64,000 nt of DNA from Paenibacillus sp. JZ16. GTDB lineage: Bacteria > Bacillota > Bacilli > Paenibacillales > Paenibacillaceae. Shown here one piece after another: positions 8,105 to 16,789 of this stretch. The notes under the pieces were generated by a model, which was given only the letters and a program-made list of their open reading frames with translations, searched no databases and had not been told where the DNA came from. The DNA lies in contig NZ_CP017659.1 in NCBI RefSeq assembly GCF_015326965.1, positions 5,150,001-5,214,000 of the forward strand, read 5' to 3'. Position numbers and translations under genes: made by a program. Every line of letters begins with the position of its first letter. Within the stretch, counting starts at the first letter, position 1.

Positions 8105-9273
8105 TAGCAGGAATCCGCAACCTTTCGATTAGAAAGAGCTTTATGCTATATATGTTCATATTTCTAATGATGGCGGCTCTGCTTAGCTCTGTTGCAATTG
8201 GAGCTTCAAATGGAGTTAGAAACGATCTCTATCATAAATATAACGCTCCGAACAAGAATAGTTCTGAGCCTATAAATAATCATTATACGCCGAATGATGA
8301 AATTATTCTTCAAATTTGCGATATTGTTGAAGCATGGTCTATTCCGATATTTCTTGGACTGTGCAGCATGTTGTCCTCGTTTGTATTTTATCGCCATAAA
8401 CTGAAAAAACCTATTGCACTATTAGGCATGGCTTCTGAAAAAATAGCGAATCATGACTTGAATTTTCATATCCATTATGAGAGCAAGGACGAGATGGGGA
8501 AGCTCTGCGATTCCTTCGAGAAAATGCGAGCTGCATTGGATGACAACACTCGGCAAATGTGGCGTTCTATGGAGGAGCGCAAACAATTGAATGCTGTTTT
8601 TTCCCATGACCTGCGCACACCGCTCACGGTACTTAGGGGATCTACGGATTTCTTGGTGAACTATCTGCCCCAAGGTAAGATCAGTGCAGACAAAGTGATG
8701 TCTACCGTATCTGCAATGTCCGCACATATTTTACGGCTGGAGAACTATGTTCAATTGATGAGCGAGATTCAAAGATTGGAAGACAGCAGCATTTACACAA
8801 CAAACGTAAATATAGATCATTTTATCAAACAGCTTAACAGTATTGCCGAGGTGTTAGTAGAGGGACGTCATCTTAAAATGACATTTGAAAACCATATTGC
8901 CCAAACAGAACTGCACTTTGATGCTGACACGGTTATACGGATATTCGAAAATATGCTTAGCAATGCAATTCGTTATGCTGACAAGACAATATCCATAGGT
9001 TTGGAATCCATGAATGGCATGCTGTGCATTACAGTTAGTGATGATGGCGAAGGTTTCTCGGAGGAGGATCTCGAACAAGCGACTAAACCGTTCTACAAAC
9101 GTAAAGCAATAAACGGGAGTGGCGGTTTTGGTTTGGGACTACATATATGCAAGATTTTATCTGAAAAGCATGGTGGAGGACTTAGAATAGCTAACAATGA
9201 GACATGCGGAGCGAGAGTAACTGTCATGTTCCAATGTAAAAGTACCAATACACCTAACATCGATATTCGTTGA
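8092..9273 (+). CDS. sensor histidine kinase
   Basis: The start at ATG 8092 is preferred to 8074 because it follows a G-rich ribosome site. Topology: one membrane helix near the N terminus, an outside loop of roughly 45-50 residues, a second helix (WSIPIFLGLCSMLSSFVFY), a HAMP linker, a dimerisation domain with phospho-His in FSHDLRTPL, and an ATPase domain with N-box NMLSNAIRYA, DDGEGF and GFGLGLHICK. The short sensor loop is more like antibiotic-responsive kinases that sense through a partner transporter than like ligand-binding sensors. It pairs with the response regulator it overlaps. A terminator separates it from the transporter genes, which fits those genes having their own regulated promoter. 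Confidence 0.92.
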   Translation: MGRIIAGIRNLSIRKSFMLYMFIFLMMAALLSSVAIGASNGVRNDLYHKYNAPNKNSSEPINNHYTPNDEIILQICDIVEAWSIPIFLGLCSMLSSFVFYRHKLKKPIALLGMASEKIANHDLNFHIHYESKDEMGKLCDSFEKMRAALDDNTRQMWRSMEERKQLNAVFSHDLRTPLTVLRGSTDFLVNYLPQGKISADKVMSTVSAMSAHILRLENYVQLMSEIQRLEDSSIYTTNVNIDHFIKQLNSIAEVLVEGRHLKMTFENHIAQTELHFDADTVIRIFENMLSNAIRYADKTISIGLESMNGMLCITVSDDGEGFSEEDLEQATKPFYKRKAINGSGGFGLGLHICKILSEKHGGGLRIANNETCGARVTVMFQCKSTNTPNIDIR

Positions 9274-9296
9274 TAAAAAATAGATAATTATTAGAT

Positions 9297-9338
9297 ATCC
9301 TTTTCTCAGCAGACAGCTAAGGGAAGGATGTTTTTTTG
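9297..9338 (+). terminator. terminator after kinase gene
   Basis: ATCCTT...AAGGAT closes a long hairpin followed by GTTTTTTT. It separates the peptide/two-component operon from the ABC transporter genes. Confidence 0.75.
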
Positions 9339-9391
9339 CTTTAAGTGGAGCATTCCTGAAATGGATTCTTTGAGTTTACCCGGAGGGGGCG

Positions 9392-10072
9392 TTGGATTTG
9401 ATTCTGGAAGGAAAGAAATTGTGCAAGTATTATGGCACAGGAGAAAGCCAAGTAAAGGCCATACATGAAATTGATTTCACTGTGGAGAAAGGAGAGTTTA
9501 TCTCCATTGTCGGGCAGTCAGGTGCGGGTAAAAGTACTTTAATGCACATCATTGGTGGTTTGGATGCACCGACAAGCGGCGAAGTCATCATGAATGGAAC
9601 TTCTATTTATACACTACCGGCAAATCAACTAGCCGTGTTCCGCCGTCGTGAAATCGGTTTTGTCTTCCAATCATTTAATCTCGTGCCATCACTTAACGTA
9701 TGGGAAAATATCATATTACCCATTGGACTTGACGGAAAAAAGGCTGACGTTGAATACATCAAAGATATTTTAAACACGCTGGATATTTATGAGAAACGAA
9801 CTAGTCTACCAACGGCGTTGTCAGGGGGACAGCAGCAGCGCGTTGCCATCGCCCGTGCGATTGCTGCTAAACCGTCGATCATCCTTGCCGATGAACCTAC
9901 TGGGAATCTGGACAGTCGTTCCAGTAGAGACGTCCTGAATCTCCTGAGATTGTCGATACAGAGGTATAACCAGACATTAATTATCGTTACGCATAATGAG
10001 GATATCGCATCATTGTCCGACCGAACGGTTCGGGTAGTTGATGGTTCGATCGTTGTGGAGGCATCGCAATGA
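9392..10072 (+). CDS. MacB/LolD-type ABC transporter ATPase
   Basis: TTG start 5-6 bases after CGGAGGGGG. The 226 residues hold a complete ATPase: GQSGAGKSTLMH Walker A, Q-loop FVFQSFNLVPSL, signature LSGGQQQRVAIARA, Walker B IILADEPTGNLD, and switch His in IIVTHNE. The VFQSFNLV and DEPTGNLD forms are typical of the family that drives mechanotransmission permeases (MacB, LolCDE, BceA). It overlaps the FtsX permease gene by 4 bases (ATGA). Likely role with its partner: removal of antimicrobial peptide from the membrane, for self-immunity or resistance, under the two-component system upstream. Confidence 0.93.
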   Translation: MDLILEGKKLCKYYGTGESQVKAIHEIDFTVEKGEFISIVGQSGAGKSTLMHIIGGLDAPTSGEVIMNGTSIYTLPANQLAVFRRREIGFVFQSFNLVPSLNVWENIILPIGLDGKKADVEYIKDILNTLDIYEKRTSLPTALSGGQQQRVAIARAIAAKPSIILADEPTGNLDSRSSRDVLNLLRLSIQRYNQTLIIVTHNEDIASLSDRTVRVVDGSIVVEASQ

Positions 10073-12498
10073 AAGATACTGTATCCGTACGAGACATAGC
10101 ATGGAAAAATATAAGCCACTACAAAGGCAGAACCCTGTTAACTATATTTACAACAGCCCTATCCGTTGCCTTAGTATTTGTCGTGTTCACGTACTTTCAC
10201 TCTGAAGATAACCGCAATAAGAGGGCAGCTATGAATGAAATTGGTGCCTTTCATGTGCAATATGAGGAATTGTCATTGAAGCAACAACAGCAGATCGTGA
10301 GTAACCCTAAGATCAAGGAGTATTATCTTTCGTATAACAGCAGAAATATTAGCTCCACTACATTTGAGAAACTGAATATCCATATGGCTATTGGTTACAT
10401 GGAGGGAATAAATAACGGACTGATTGAACTGAGGCGAGGCCGTGCGCCAGAGGCTGATCATGAAATTGTATTGGATGAATGGCTCCTTCATGAATTAGGT
10501 TATTCTTCTGAGTTAGGACAAAGAATCGCGTTAGATTTGCAGGTTATAAGTGATGATCAGACTAAAGAAATAACGAAAACCCTTGAACTGGTAGGTATTA
10601 CTGAAGACATTGCTATTCGAAAGGCTGCAAGAGCCGGATTGATGTTTGTATCAAAAAGCTTCTCGGAGCAGTATAGTCCGGATCCGGAAGTAACGGTTTT
10701 TGCACTACTGAAATCCAACTTAAACGCTGCCTCGGTCGCGGAGGATATAGGTAAACAAGCAGGCTTGTCAGATAAGCAAATTAAAATAAATGAACGCTAT
10801 ACAGGCGCTTATGAACAGAATCCGACAACTATTCTGCAGTCTGCATTAGCTGTGTTGGTTATCGTTTTAAGCTCTGGAATGGTTATTTATAATATTTTCA
10901 ACATTTACATTTCACAACAAATACGTTTGTTTGGCATGATGAAAGCGATTGGCATGACTCCAAGACAATTACGACGCATGATTCTAATAGAGGGACTGAT
11001 TATTTCTTTCATCGGCAGTATTGTTGGAATTCTACTGGGAATAGGTTGCAGCTTGGCATTCATTCCGTTTCTCGGAAATGCGGGCTCTACCGATCTTTCT
11101 CTGTATGTAGAGATATCTCCATTTCATGTTGGCGTAGCATTCTTATCAGGTCTGCTTTTCGTCATTCTTTCAATCCAATTTCCAGCCAGAAGAGTAGGGA
11201 GAATCTCGGAGATTGCAGCGACCCGCTATAATCCGGTTGCTGACGCATGGAGGAAGAGAAAAACAACCAGAAATCAATTGAACAATTCCCTTAGCAGCTT
11301 CACCTTGGTATCTGCGCAAGTTATACGTCATCGCAAACGTACTTGGATTACTATCACTTCAATCACTTTGACAGGGCTGATCTTTATCGTTACAAGCAGT
11401 ATCCTGAACAGTATGAATATGGGCAATGTAGCCGCGAGTATGGTGCCAGGCGATTACAAGCTGAGTGTTAACTCTTACCGAGGAGTGGATGAGCATCTCG
11501 ATTTGTTGAACGAAGGAATCGTGAAGCAGATACATGATATGAATGGGATTCAGTCTTTGTATACGGAAATGTATGATGAGTTCCTCTATAACAAGCAGGA
11601 TGCGGCAGTTCATCTTAAAAACATAGAGGATATCCGAAATCCTGCGATTACTTCAGAAATCTATGGCTATGACGATGCTCTAATGCAAAAGACACTACAT
11701 GCACTAGGGAATAACAGACACGCATTAGAGGAGATGAAGAATGGGAACGTGCTTATTGCCATCGCCGAGGATGGGACCTATAAGGTCGGTGATAAGATCA
11801 GAATGACCCCGCTTGGAGAACAGCGGGCAGAGCTTGAATTCACAATCGTCGGCGTTCTTCCTAGTTATATTACTTATAAAGGAGACTCTGCTTATGGAGG
11901 GACTTTCATTGTCCATCAGGATATGTTTAAGCGCCTAGGGCTGGATCAGCGTGTCAAGCAAGTCAGTGTGACCGTGCCTAAAAAGGAATTCGAGCATGTA
12001 GAACAACGCTTAAAAGAAATTGCTGCGGCCGATCATAGAATTGGGTTTACTTCATTCCAAGAGATTTATCAGGAATTTCATGAGGCGAAACGGTTGATCG
12101 AGTTATCCGCCTATGGTTTTATTGCAACGCTGCTCGTCATTAGCATATGTAATCTGGTCAATTCAAATCTGACAAGCATGATAGCTAGAAAAAGGGAGAT
12201 CAGCGTGATTGAGGCAATTGGGTTGTCACAAAACCAATTAGCAATACAACTTGGTAGCGAAGGATTAGTAGTTATATTGGTTAGTCTGTTGTTGACTTTT
12301 ATTGTGGGCATACCCACAGGATATATTATCGTTGATATTTTTAAGCGCGAAGCCACCTATGCCCAATATCAATTTCCGATTGGTGCTATGTTGATAATAA
12401 TAGGTGCCTACATTGCGGTTCAGTTGTTTACGACCTACTATATGCATCGACGCTTTAGAAAGGAAAGCCTGATCGAACGAATTCGGTTTAGTATATGA
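10069..12498 (+). CDS. FtsX-domain ABC permease, two FtsX modules
   Basis: 809 residues. A membrane helix near residue 20-40 is followed by an extracellular region (about 45-260), then three helices forming the first FtsX domain (about 265-390, with QIRLFGMMKAIGMTPRQL). A second helix (about 425-445) precedes another extracellular region, and a C-terminal FtsX domain follows (about 685-800, with ARKREISVIEAIGLSQNQL). The duplicated layout matches large SalY/MacB-like permeases rather than ten-helix BceB. The ATGA overlap with the ATPase shows a fixed pair. Inference: protects the producer against its own peptide. It could alternatively export a peptide or lipid. Confidence 0.9.
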   Translation: MKDTVSVRDIAWKNISHYKGRTLLTIFTTALSVALVFVVFTYFHSEDNRNKRAAMNEIGAFHVQYEELSLKQQQQIVSNPKIKEYYLSYNSRNISSTTFEKLNIHMAIGYMEGINNGLIELRRGRAPEADHEIVLDEWLLHELGYSSELGQRIALDLQVISDDQTKEITKTLELVGITEDIAIRKAARAGLMFVSKSFSEQYSPDPEVTVFALLKSNLNAASVAEDIGKQAGLSDKQIKINERYTGAYEQNPTTILQSALAVLVIVLSSGMVIYNIFNIYISQQIRLFGMMKAIGMTPRQLRRMILIEGLIISFIGSIVGILLGIGCSLAFIPFLGNAGSTDLSLYVEISPFHVGVAFLSGLLFVILSIQFPARRVGRISEIAATRYNPVADAWRKRKTTRNQLNNSLSSFTLVSAQVIRHRKRTWITITSITLTGLIFIVTSSILNSMNMGNVAASMVPGDYKLSVNSYRGVDEHLDLLNEGIVKQIHDMNGIQSLYTEMYDEFLYNKQDAAVHLKNIEDIRNPAITSEIYGYDDALMQKTLHALGNNRHALEEMKNGNVLIAIAEDGTYKVGDKIRMTPLGEQRAELEFTIVGVLPSYITYKGDSAYGGTFIVHQDMFKRLGLDQRVKQVSVTVPKKEFEHVEQRLKEIAAADHRIGFTSFQEIYQEFHEAKRLIELSAYGFIATLLVISICNLVNSNLTSMIARKREISVIEAIGLSQNQLAIQLGSEGLVVILVSLLLTFIVGIPTGYIIVDIFKREATYAQYQFPIGAMLIIIGAYIAVQLFTTYYMHRRFRKESLIERIRFSI

Positions 12499-12542
12499 AC
12501 AAACGAGGAAATCGACTTACTTCATGAAGGAGGTGTCTTAAT

Positions 12543-13001
12543 ATGCATGGGTATAGAGGAGTGTTCAGGAACCATTGTTGGCGTAGTTTTACTGTATTGT
12601 TCTTCATTGTACTGTTTTTAACAGCGTGCAGTAAAAACAGCGAGGAGGGTTTTTATCCAGAATATAACGGAGTAAAGTACACAGGTGAAGGGACGCTCGA
12701 AACAGAAGTTGATGTAGCAATCTTCAATGAAGATGAGGCTTTGTTTGTGCAGACAGTTAAGATTATGGATGACCATCCTACCGTGGGGAAGGTCATGCAA
12801 GCCATTTCAGACGACGATGAACAGGGGGTGCTGATAGAAAAAGACCAGGAAGGGCAAATATTAAGCGTTGATGGTATCGTGAATGACGAAAACAAACATT
12901 GGGTGCTTTCTATTAACAACGTAATTGACGAAGGGAACACGGAAGAGATTGAAATTGGCGAGGACCAGTCATTGACGCTAATTTACACTGCCGATCCTTA
13001 A
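12543..13001 (+). CDS. DUF4430-type lipoprotein
   Basis: ATG follows GAAGGAGGTG by 7 bases. The product (152 aa) has a basic N terminus, a hydrophobic stretch and a lipobox LTAC with Cys29, so it is a membrane-anchored lipoprotein. The mature part contains a domain resembling DUF4430 (transcobalamin C-terminal-like): TVGKVMQAISDD, a central VDGIVNDENKHWVLSINN segment and a closing GEDQSLTLIYT strand. The function is unknown. It is co-directional with the FtsX transporter (44-base gap), so it may be an accessory or immunity lipoprotein for the peptide. It is the last gene before the right 72-bp repeat. Confidence 0.75.
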   Translation: MHGYRGVFRNHCWRSFTVLFFIVLFLTACSKNSEEGFYPEYNGVKYTGEGTLETEVDVAIFNEDEALFVQTVKIMDDHPTVGKVMQAISDDDEQGVLIEKDQEGQILSVDGIVNDENKHWVLSINNVIDEGNTEEIEIGEDQSLTLIYTADP

Positions 13002-13027
13002 AGAAATCTAGCAGCTCAGTTAGGTAC

Positions 13028-13243
13028 CAACTTCCATAAATTCCTTCACAAATCGACGAACTGCTCTAACGGTCGATCACCGGTAATAAAAGGGATGTAA
13101 GCTTTGTTTCTTAGCTCGAGAAGCGCCGGTCCATTCTGGACCAGGGAGAGCGTCGCCACTTCCAAGCCATTATAGATCCTGTCCTGATCCGGATTTAAGG
13201 CCCATTGCTCTCTTCTTTCAGTTGGCAGAGAGGGAACCATCAT
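13028..13243 (-). pseudogene. 3' remnant of an LplA-like solute-binding protein gene
   Basis: On the minus strand 65 residues read like the C-terminal end of peptide/oligosaccharide-binding lipoproteins (LplA type): ...YNGLEVATLS, GPALLELRNKAYIPFITGDRPLEQFVD. In that family the equivalent segment ends ...IIMG..P.D.FD.FV..W..LG. The frame then stops, but one base further the continuation FVKEFMEVG can be read in the next frame, so the remnant is both truncated and frameshifted. The last 72 bases are the sequence repeated at 964-1035. Confidence 0.7.
13031..13102. repeat. right copy of 72-bp perfect direct repeat
   Basis: Identical to 964-1035 without a mismatch, same orientation, 12,067 bases away. 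It forms the right boundary of the block that holds the peptide pathway. Confidence 0.95.
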
Positions 13244-13275
13244 GCCAATATTGGCGCCGATGACATTCTGATATA

Positions 13276-13330
13276 AAGAAATGACGGTACAGGGTTGACC
13301 TCCCTGGCACCGCCATTTCTTTATTTTTTG
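13276..13330 (+). terminator. strong hairpin terminator
   Basis: AAAGAAATGACGGT pairs with ACCGCCATTTCTTT (one mismatch), followed by ATTTTTT. Between here and 13536 there is also a short AAGTAA/TTACTT hairpin with GGGGACAGCCCT, a possible insertion sequence scrap; nothing else is seen. Confidence 0.75.
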
Positions 13331-13535
13331 CTGTCTTTTTTATCAATTGAACCGTCTCATTAAGTAAGCAGACTTACTTTGGGGACAGCCCTGTTATATG
13401 CATGAAACCTTTATTGGAGTATGGACGAAATGGTGAAACAAATTCATAATGGAACTATATGTTGAAACCGAAGGCACGGCACGTGCGTATTTTTTTTGTG
13501 AAATATAGTCATGCAAAGAGAAGTGGGGTACAGTC

Positions 13536-14318
13536 ATGAGAGAATCGTTCAAGCGATTGGTGGAGCACCGTTATTTTCAACCTATTATTATTGGAATCAT
13601 CTTTTTGAACGGCGTGATCATTGTCGCCGAAACGTACAGCACGAGTCAGTTTCTGGTCTACCTTGACAAAATTATCCTCGGGATTTTTGTATTGGAGATT
13701 CTTTTGAAGATTACCGGTCTCGGATTTAAGCGATATTTCTCGAGCGGGTGGAACTGGTTTGATTTCTTGATCGTTGCCTGCAGCCTGATCTTCCTGACCA
13801 CACCGTTCGTAAGCTCGCTGCGTCTGGTCCGGGTTCTGCGCCTATTCCGAATGATCCCTGCGATTCCGGCACTGCGCAAAATTATCGACTCGTTAATCCG
13901 GTCGATGCCGGCTTTAACCGGGGTGCTCGGATTGACGCTGCTTATTTTTACGATTTATGCGATTATTGGCACTACATTTTTTAAGGATGTGCTTCCGTAC
14001 GAATTTTTTGGCAGCTTCCATAATTCTCTATTCACATTGATGCAGGTGGTCACCTTTGAGTCGTGGGCGAGCCAAGTGGCCAGGCCGGTCATCGCGGAAA
14101 TGCCATGGGCTTGGATTTATTTTATAACGTTTATTATTGTTGGGGCGCTTGTCATCTTAAACCTCGTAGTTGCTGTTATTCTAAGTTACTTGGGACAGGA
14201 AGAGGAAGAGAGTCGGGACGAGCGGCTGGATCAGCTGTTGAAAGAAAATATGGAGCTGAAGAAAGACGTACAGGAAATCAAGCAGCTGCTGCTTGAGCAA
14301 TACAGGTCGAATCGTTAG
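13536..14318 (+). CDS. voltage-gated sodium channel, NaChBac type
   Basis: 260 residues forming one six-helix channel subunit; four would make the pore. S1-S3 occupy about 15-90. S4 carries regularly spaced arginines (Arg96, 99, 102, 105). The pore loop holds TFESWAS at 173-179, nearly the NaChBac filter TLESWAS, which points to Na+ selectivity. S6 is about 192-218, followed by a charged C-terminal coiled coil (DERLDQLLKENMELKKDVQEI) that assembles the tetramer. It stands alone between terminators. In alkaliphilic Bacillus such channels supply Na+ for motility and pH control; its role here is inferred. Confidence 0.93.
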   Translation: MRESFKRLVEHRYFQPIIIGIIFLNGVIIVAETYSTSQFLVYLDKIILGIFVLEILLKITGLGFKRYFSSGWNWFDFLIVACSLIFLTTPFVSSLRLVRVLRLFRMIPAIPALRKIIDSLIRSMPALTGVLGLTLLIFTIYAIIGTTFFKDVLPYEFFGSFHNSLFTLMQVVTFESWASQVARPVIAEMPWAWIYFITFIIVGALVILNLVVAVILSYLGQEEEESRDERLDQLLKENMELKKDVQEIKQLLLEQYRSNR

Positions 14319-14348
14319 TCCCGTCCGTGTGTCAAAAGCAAGATTTTT

Positions 14349-14378
14349 GCAGGGCCCTCATCGAAGGGTCTTTTTTTC
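14349..14378 (+). terminator. terminator after sodium channel gene
   Basis: A short GCCCT/AGGGT hairpin followed by CTTTTTTT, 30 bases after the channel stop codon. Confidence 0.65.
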
Positions 14379-14404
14379 ATGGAAGAAAGCTATAGTCGCT
14401 TGCA

Positions 14405-14860
14405 TCAGATCACCCAGCACAACAGGGGAACGATCAAGGCAAAGAACGGGGTGGCCAGAGAATTGCTGGAGAACGTATGCTTCCCCCACAAGAAGATGAG
14501 CAGGGTTAAGGCTCCCGCTGCTGCGCGCAGCCAGAGCTGCTCCGGATTTCCGCCTGTGAATAAGGCGAAGAACAGAAATCCGACCGCTCCGTAAACGGCG
14601 GCTTGTTTAGCCTTATGCAGGGAAGGCAAGAACGAGAGTATGGCATCTGCCGCAAGGGATGCAGTGAGCGCGTAACCGTATACCCAGTGCTCTTGCGGCA
14701 GATAGAGGCCTAACCATTCCGAAGCTCGATCAGCGCCGGGAGGCCACACCCAATCGAGCAGGCTCAGCAGCAGCACAACGATGCCGGCGCTGGCCAGCTT
14801 GTTTAATGCATAAAATCCCATGTCCATCCGGCCGGACCGTTTAGGAATTCCCGTGTTCAT
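14405..14860 (-). CDS. small multi-pass membrane protein, unknown function
   Basis: 151 residues from the ATG at 14860, chosen because AGAGG lies 9 bases upstream; another ATG lies 3 codons earlier. The sequence has about four hydrophobic helices: LASAGIVVLLLSLLDWVW, a Tyr/Ala-rich pair around VYGYALTASLAADAILSFL and AAVYGAVGFLFFALF, and a last LATPFFALIVPLLCWVI. A basic start (PKRSGR) suggests the N terminus inside. I do not recognise the family. It is divergent from no close partner and lies just downstream of the short-chain dehydrogenase on the same strand. Confidence 0.65.
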   Translation of the reverse strand: MNTGIPKRSGRMDMGFYALNKLASAGIVVLLLSLLDWVWPPGADRASEWLGLYLPQEHWVYGYALTASLAADAILSFLPSLHKAKQAAVYGAVGFLFFALFTGGNPEQLWLRAAAGALTLLIFLWGKHTFSSNSLATPFFALIVPLLCWVI

Positions 14861-14915
14861 GGTACACATCCTCTGCTTGTTATTCGTAGCTTCTCGAACG
14901 CTTAAGGCACCGCTG

Positions 14916-15824
14916 TTAACTGGTCACCATCTGTCCCCCGTTGACGTGAATAGCCTGACCCGTGACAAAAGAGGAACAGATGGACGACGCCAAGTAAACA
15001 TAGGCAGGCGCCAGCTCATAGGGTTGTGCCGCCCGCTTCATCGGTGAATCCGTTCCGAACACGGCGACCTCTTCGGCTGGGAAGCTGGATGGGATGAGCG
15101 GCGTCCAGACCGAGCCGGGAGCGACGGAATTGACGCGGATGCCTTGATCGACGAGCGAAAGGGCAAGGGATCGGGTAAGGGAAACGATGGCGCCTTTAGT
15201 GGAAGAATAGTCGATGAGCTCCTTAAATCCCTGATAGGCGGTAATGGAGGCCGTGTTGATGATCGACGCTCCGGATTTCATGTGGGGCAGCGCAGCTTGG
15301 ATCATGAAGAAAAAGGGAAAGATATTCGTTTGATAGGTATGATGCAGCTGTTCCTCCGTGATGTCCAAGATGCTGCGCTGAACATACTGGACGGCATGGT
15401 TGTTTACAAGCACATCCAGCTTGCCGAAGTGGGCTATCGTCTCGTTTACTACGGCTTCGCAGTTCTTTTTATACCGCAGGTCGATCTTCATTAAGAGGCA
15501 GCGTCTGCCGAGCGACTCAATCCGCTGCTTCGTTACTTCCGCATCCGAAGTTTCATATAAGTATGGGATGACCAGATCGGCACCTTCCTTGGCAAAAGCA
15601 ATGGCCGCCGCTTTGCCGATGCCGCTGTCCCCTCCGGTTACAATGGCGATTTTGCCATCCAGTTTACCGCTGCCCCGGTAGGCGGGATCCTCGCTGATCG
15701 GACGCGGTGACATGAGGCTTTCAAGACCGGGCTGGCAGTTTTGATGCTGGGGAGGGAACGCGATGGGCTGTTCCTTGCATTCGGTTTTGGAGCCTACGTA
15801 TGGAATGGGCTGCTGGGGATTCAT
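14916..15824 (-). CDS. short-chain dehydrogenase/reductase, YhdF/YghA type
   Basis: 302 residues with a 45-residue N-terminal extension typical of the YhdF/YghA group of stress-related SDRs. The Rossmann motif TGGDSGIG is near residue 64, NNHAVQ near 140, and the catalytic Ser and Tyr-x3-Lys are in SITAYQGFKELIDYSSTKG. The C-terminal VNGGQ is also present. Expected reaction: NAD(P)-dependent oxidation/reduction of a sugar alcohol or aldehyde. The substrate is not known; members are often stress-induced. The ribosome site AAAGGAGGAAGG lies directly before the ATG. Confidence 0.93.
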   Translation of the reverse strand: MNPQQPIPYVGSKTECKEQPIAFPPQHQNCQPGLESLMSPRPISEDPAYRGSGKLDGKIAIVTGGDSGIGKAAAIAFAKEGADLVIPYLYETSDAEVTKQRIESLGRRCLLMKIDLRYKKNCEAVVNETIAHFGKLDVLVNNHAVQYVQRSILDITEEQLHHTYQTNIFPFFFMIQAALPHMKSGASIINTASITAYQGFKELIDYSSTKGAIVSLTRSLALSLVDQGIRVNSVAPGSVWTPLIPSSFPAEEVAVFGTDSPMKRAAQPYELAPAYVYLASSICSSFVTGQAIHVNGGQMVTS

Positions 15825-16037
15825 TTCCTTCCTCCTTTGATATACAGAGTGTTTTCGTTGAACGCCGATGCTTTATCTCTATGCATCCGCCCAGTCGGGG
15901 GTGCCGTTTATGAACAGAATAGGAGAAAGGTCGTGCGCAAACGCGCGGGTTACAGATTTTTACGCTGTCTTTCGGGCTATTGGAGCGAAGTGTAATGGTT
16001 GGCGAATTGCCAAGGTTCAATTGCCGGAGCTGCTGCA

Positions 16038-16067
16038 TTGACAAAAGCGCAGACACATTGATACGAT
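16038..16067 (+). promoter_or_regulatory. sigma-A-like promoter
   Basis: TTGACA (16038-16043), an 18-base spacer and TACGAT (16062-16067), 110 bases before the FMN reductase gene. The rest of 15825-16182 shows no gene. Confidence 0.6.
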
Positions 16068-16182
16068 GATACTAATTCTGACAAGTTTGCTCTGATTTAT
16101 ATGGGTTGACGTTCGAGAGGACCTTACATAGCGATCTTATGAATGGATGGCGACACTATAACATAAGCCGAGGTGAATGATT

Positions 16183-16728
16183 ATGGCGAAAGCTGTTATT
16201 ATTAACGGAAGTCCTACAGCCGGATCCCGCTTGAATGCGGTTATGGAATATGCGGAGCAGGCATTGACTGCTGCGAATTTCGAGGTTAGCCGGATCGACG
16301 TGGCCGCCCTGCCGCCTGAGGATTTGATTCATACCAAGTTTGAGAGTGAGCATATTGTCAAAGCGAACGGGCTTGTGGCCGAGGCCGATGCCGTGATTGT
16401 GGCAAGTCCGGTTTATAAAGCTTCGTTTACCGGTGTTCTGAAGACCTTTTTAGACCTGATTCCGCAAAAAGGCTTGGCCGGCAAAATCGTGCTTCCGATG
16501 TTTATCGGCGGCAGTCTCGCACATCTGCTGGCAATTGATTATTCGCTCAAGCCCGTGCTTTCTTCGATCGGGGCCCGTCATATTCTTGGCGGCGTGTACG
16601 CGGTGGATGCCCAGGTGGCACGTACCGAGGATGGCGGATTTGACGTAGCGGACGTGCTTCAGGAACGCTTGACCTCCGCGATGGAGGAATTAATTGAAGA
16701 AACCCGTTACCGGACAGAACGCGCATAA
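16183..16728 (+). CDS. NADPH-dependent FMN reductase (SsuE-like)
   Basis: 181 residues. GAGGTG is 7 bases before the ATG at 16183 and only 1 before the ATG at 16177, so the later one is chosen. The flavodoxin-like fold shows the phosphate loop INGSPTAGSRL, a middle ASPVYKASFTGVLKTFLDLIPQKGLAGK segment and FIGGSLAHLLAIDYSLKPVLSSIGA, all characteristic of SsuE/MsuE reductases. These supply reduced FMN to two-component monooxygenases such as alkanesulfonate monooxygenase. No ssuD or sulfonate transporter is adjacent, so the partner is unknown. It may be cotranscribed with the kinase gene that starts 62 bases later. Confidence 0.88.
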   Translation: MAKAVIINGSPTAGSRLNAVMEYAEQALTAANFEVSRIDVAALPPEDLIHTKFESEHIVKANGLVAEADAVIVASPVYKASFTGVLKTFLDLIPQKGLAGKIVLPMFIGGSLAHLLAIDYSLKPVLSSIGARHILGGVYAVDAQVARTEDGGFDVADVLQERLTSAMEELIEETRYRTERA

Positions 16729-16789
16729 GGATGGCATGAGTGGACGGCAGGGATATGAAAGCGATAGAGATCATATGGAGGGATACCAT

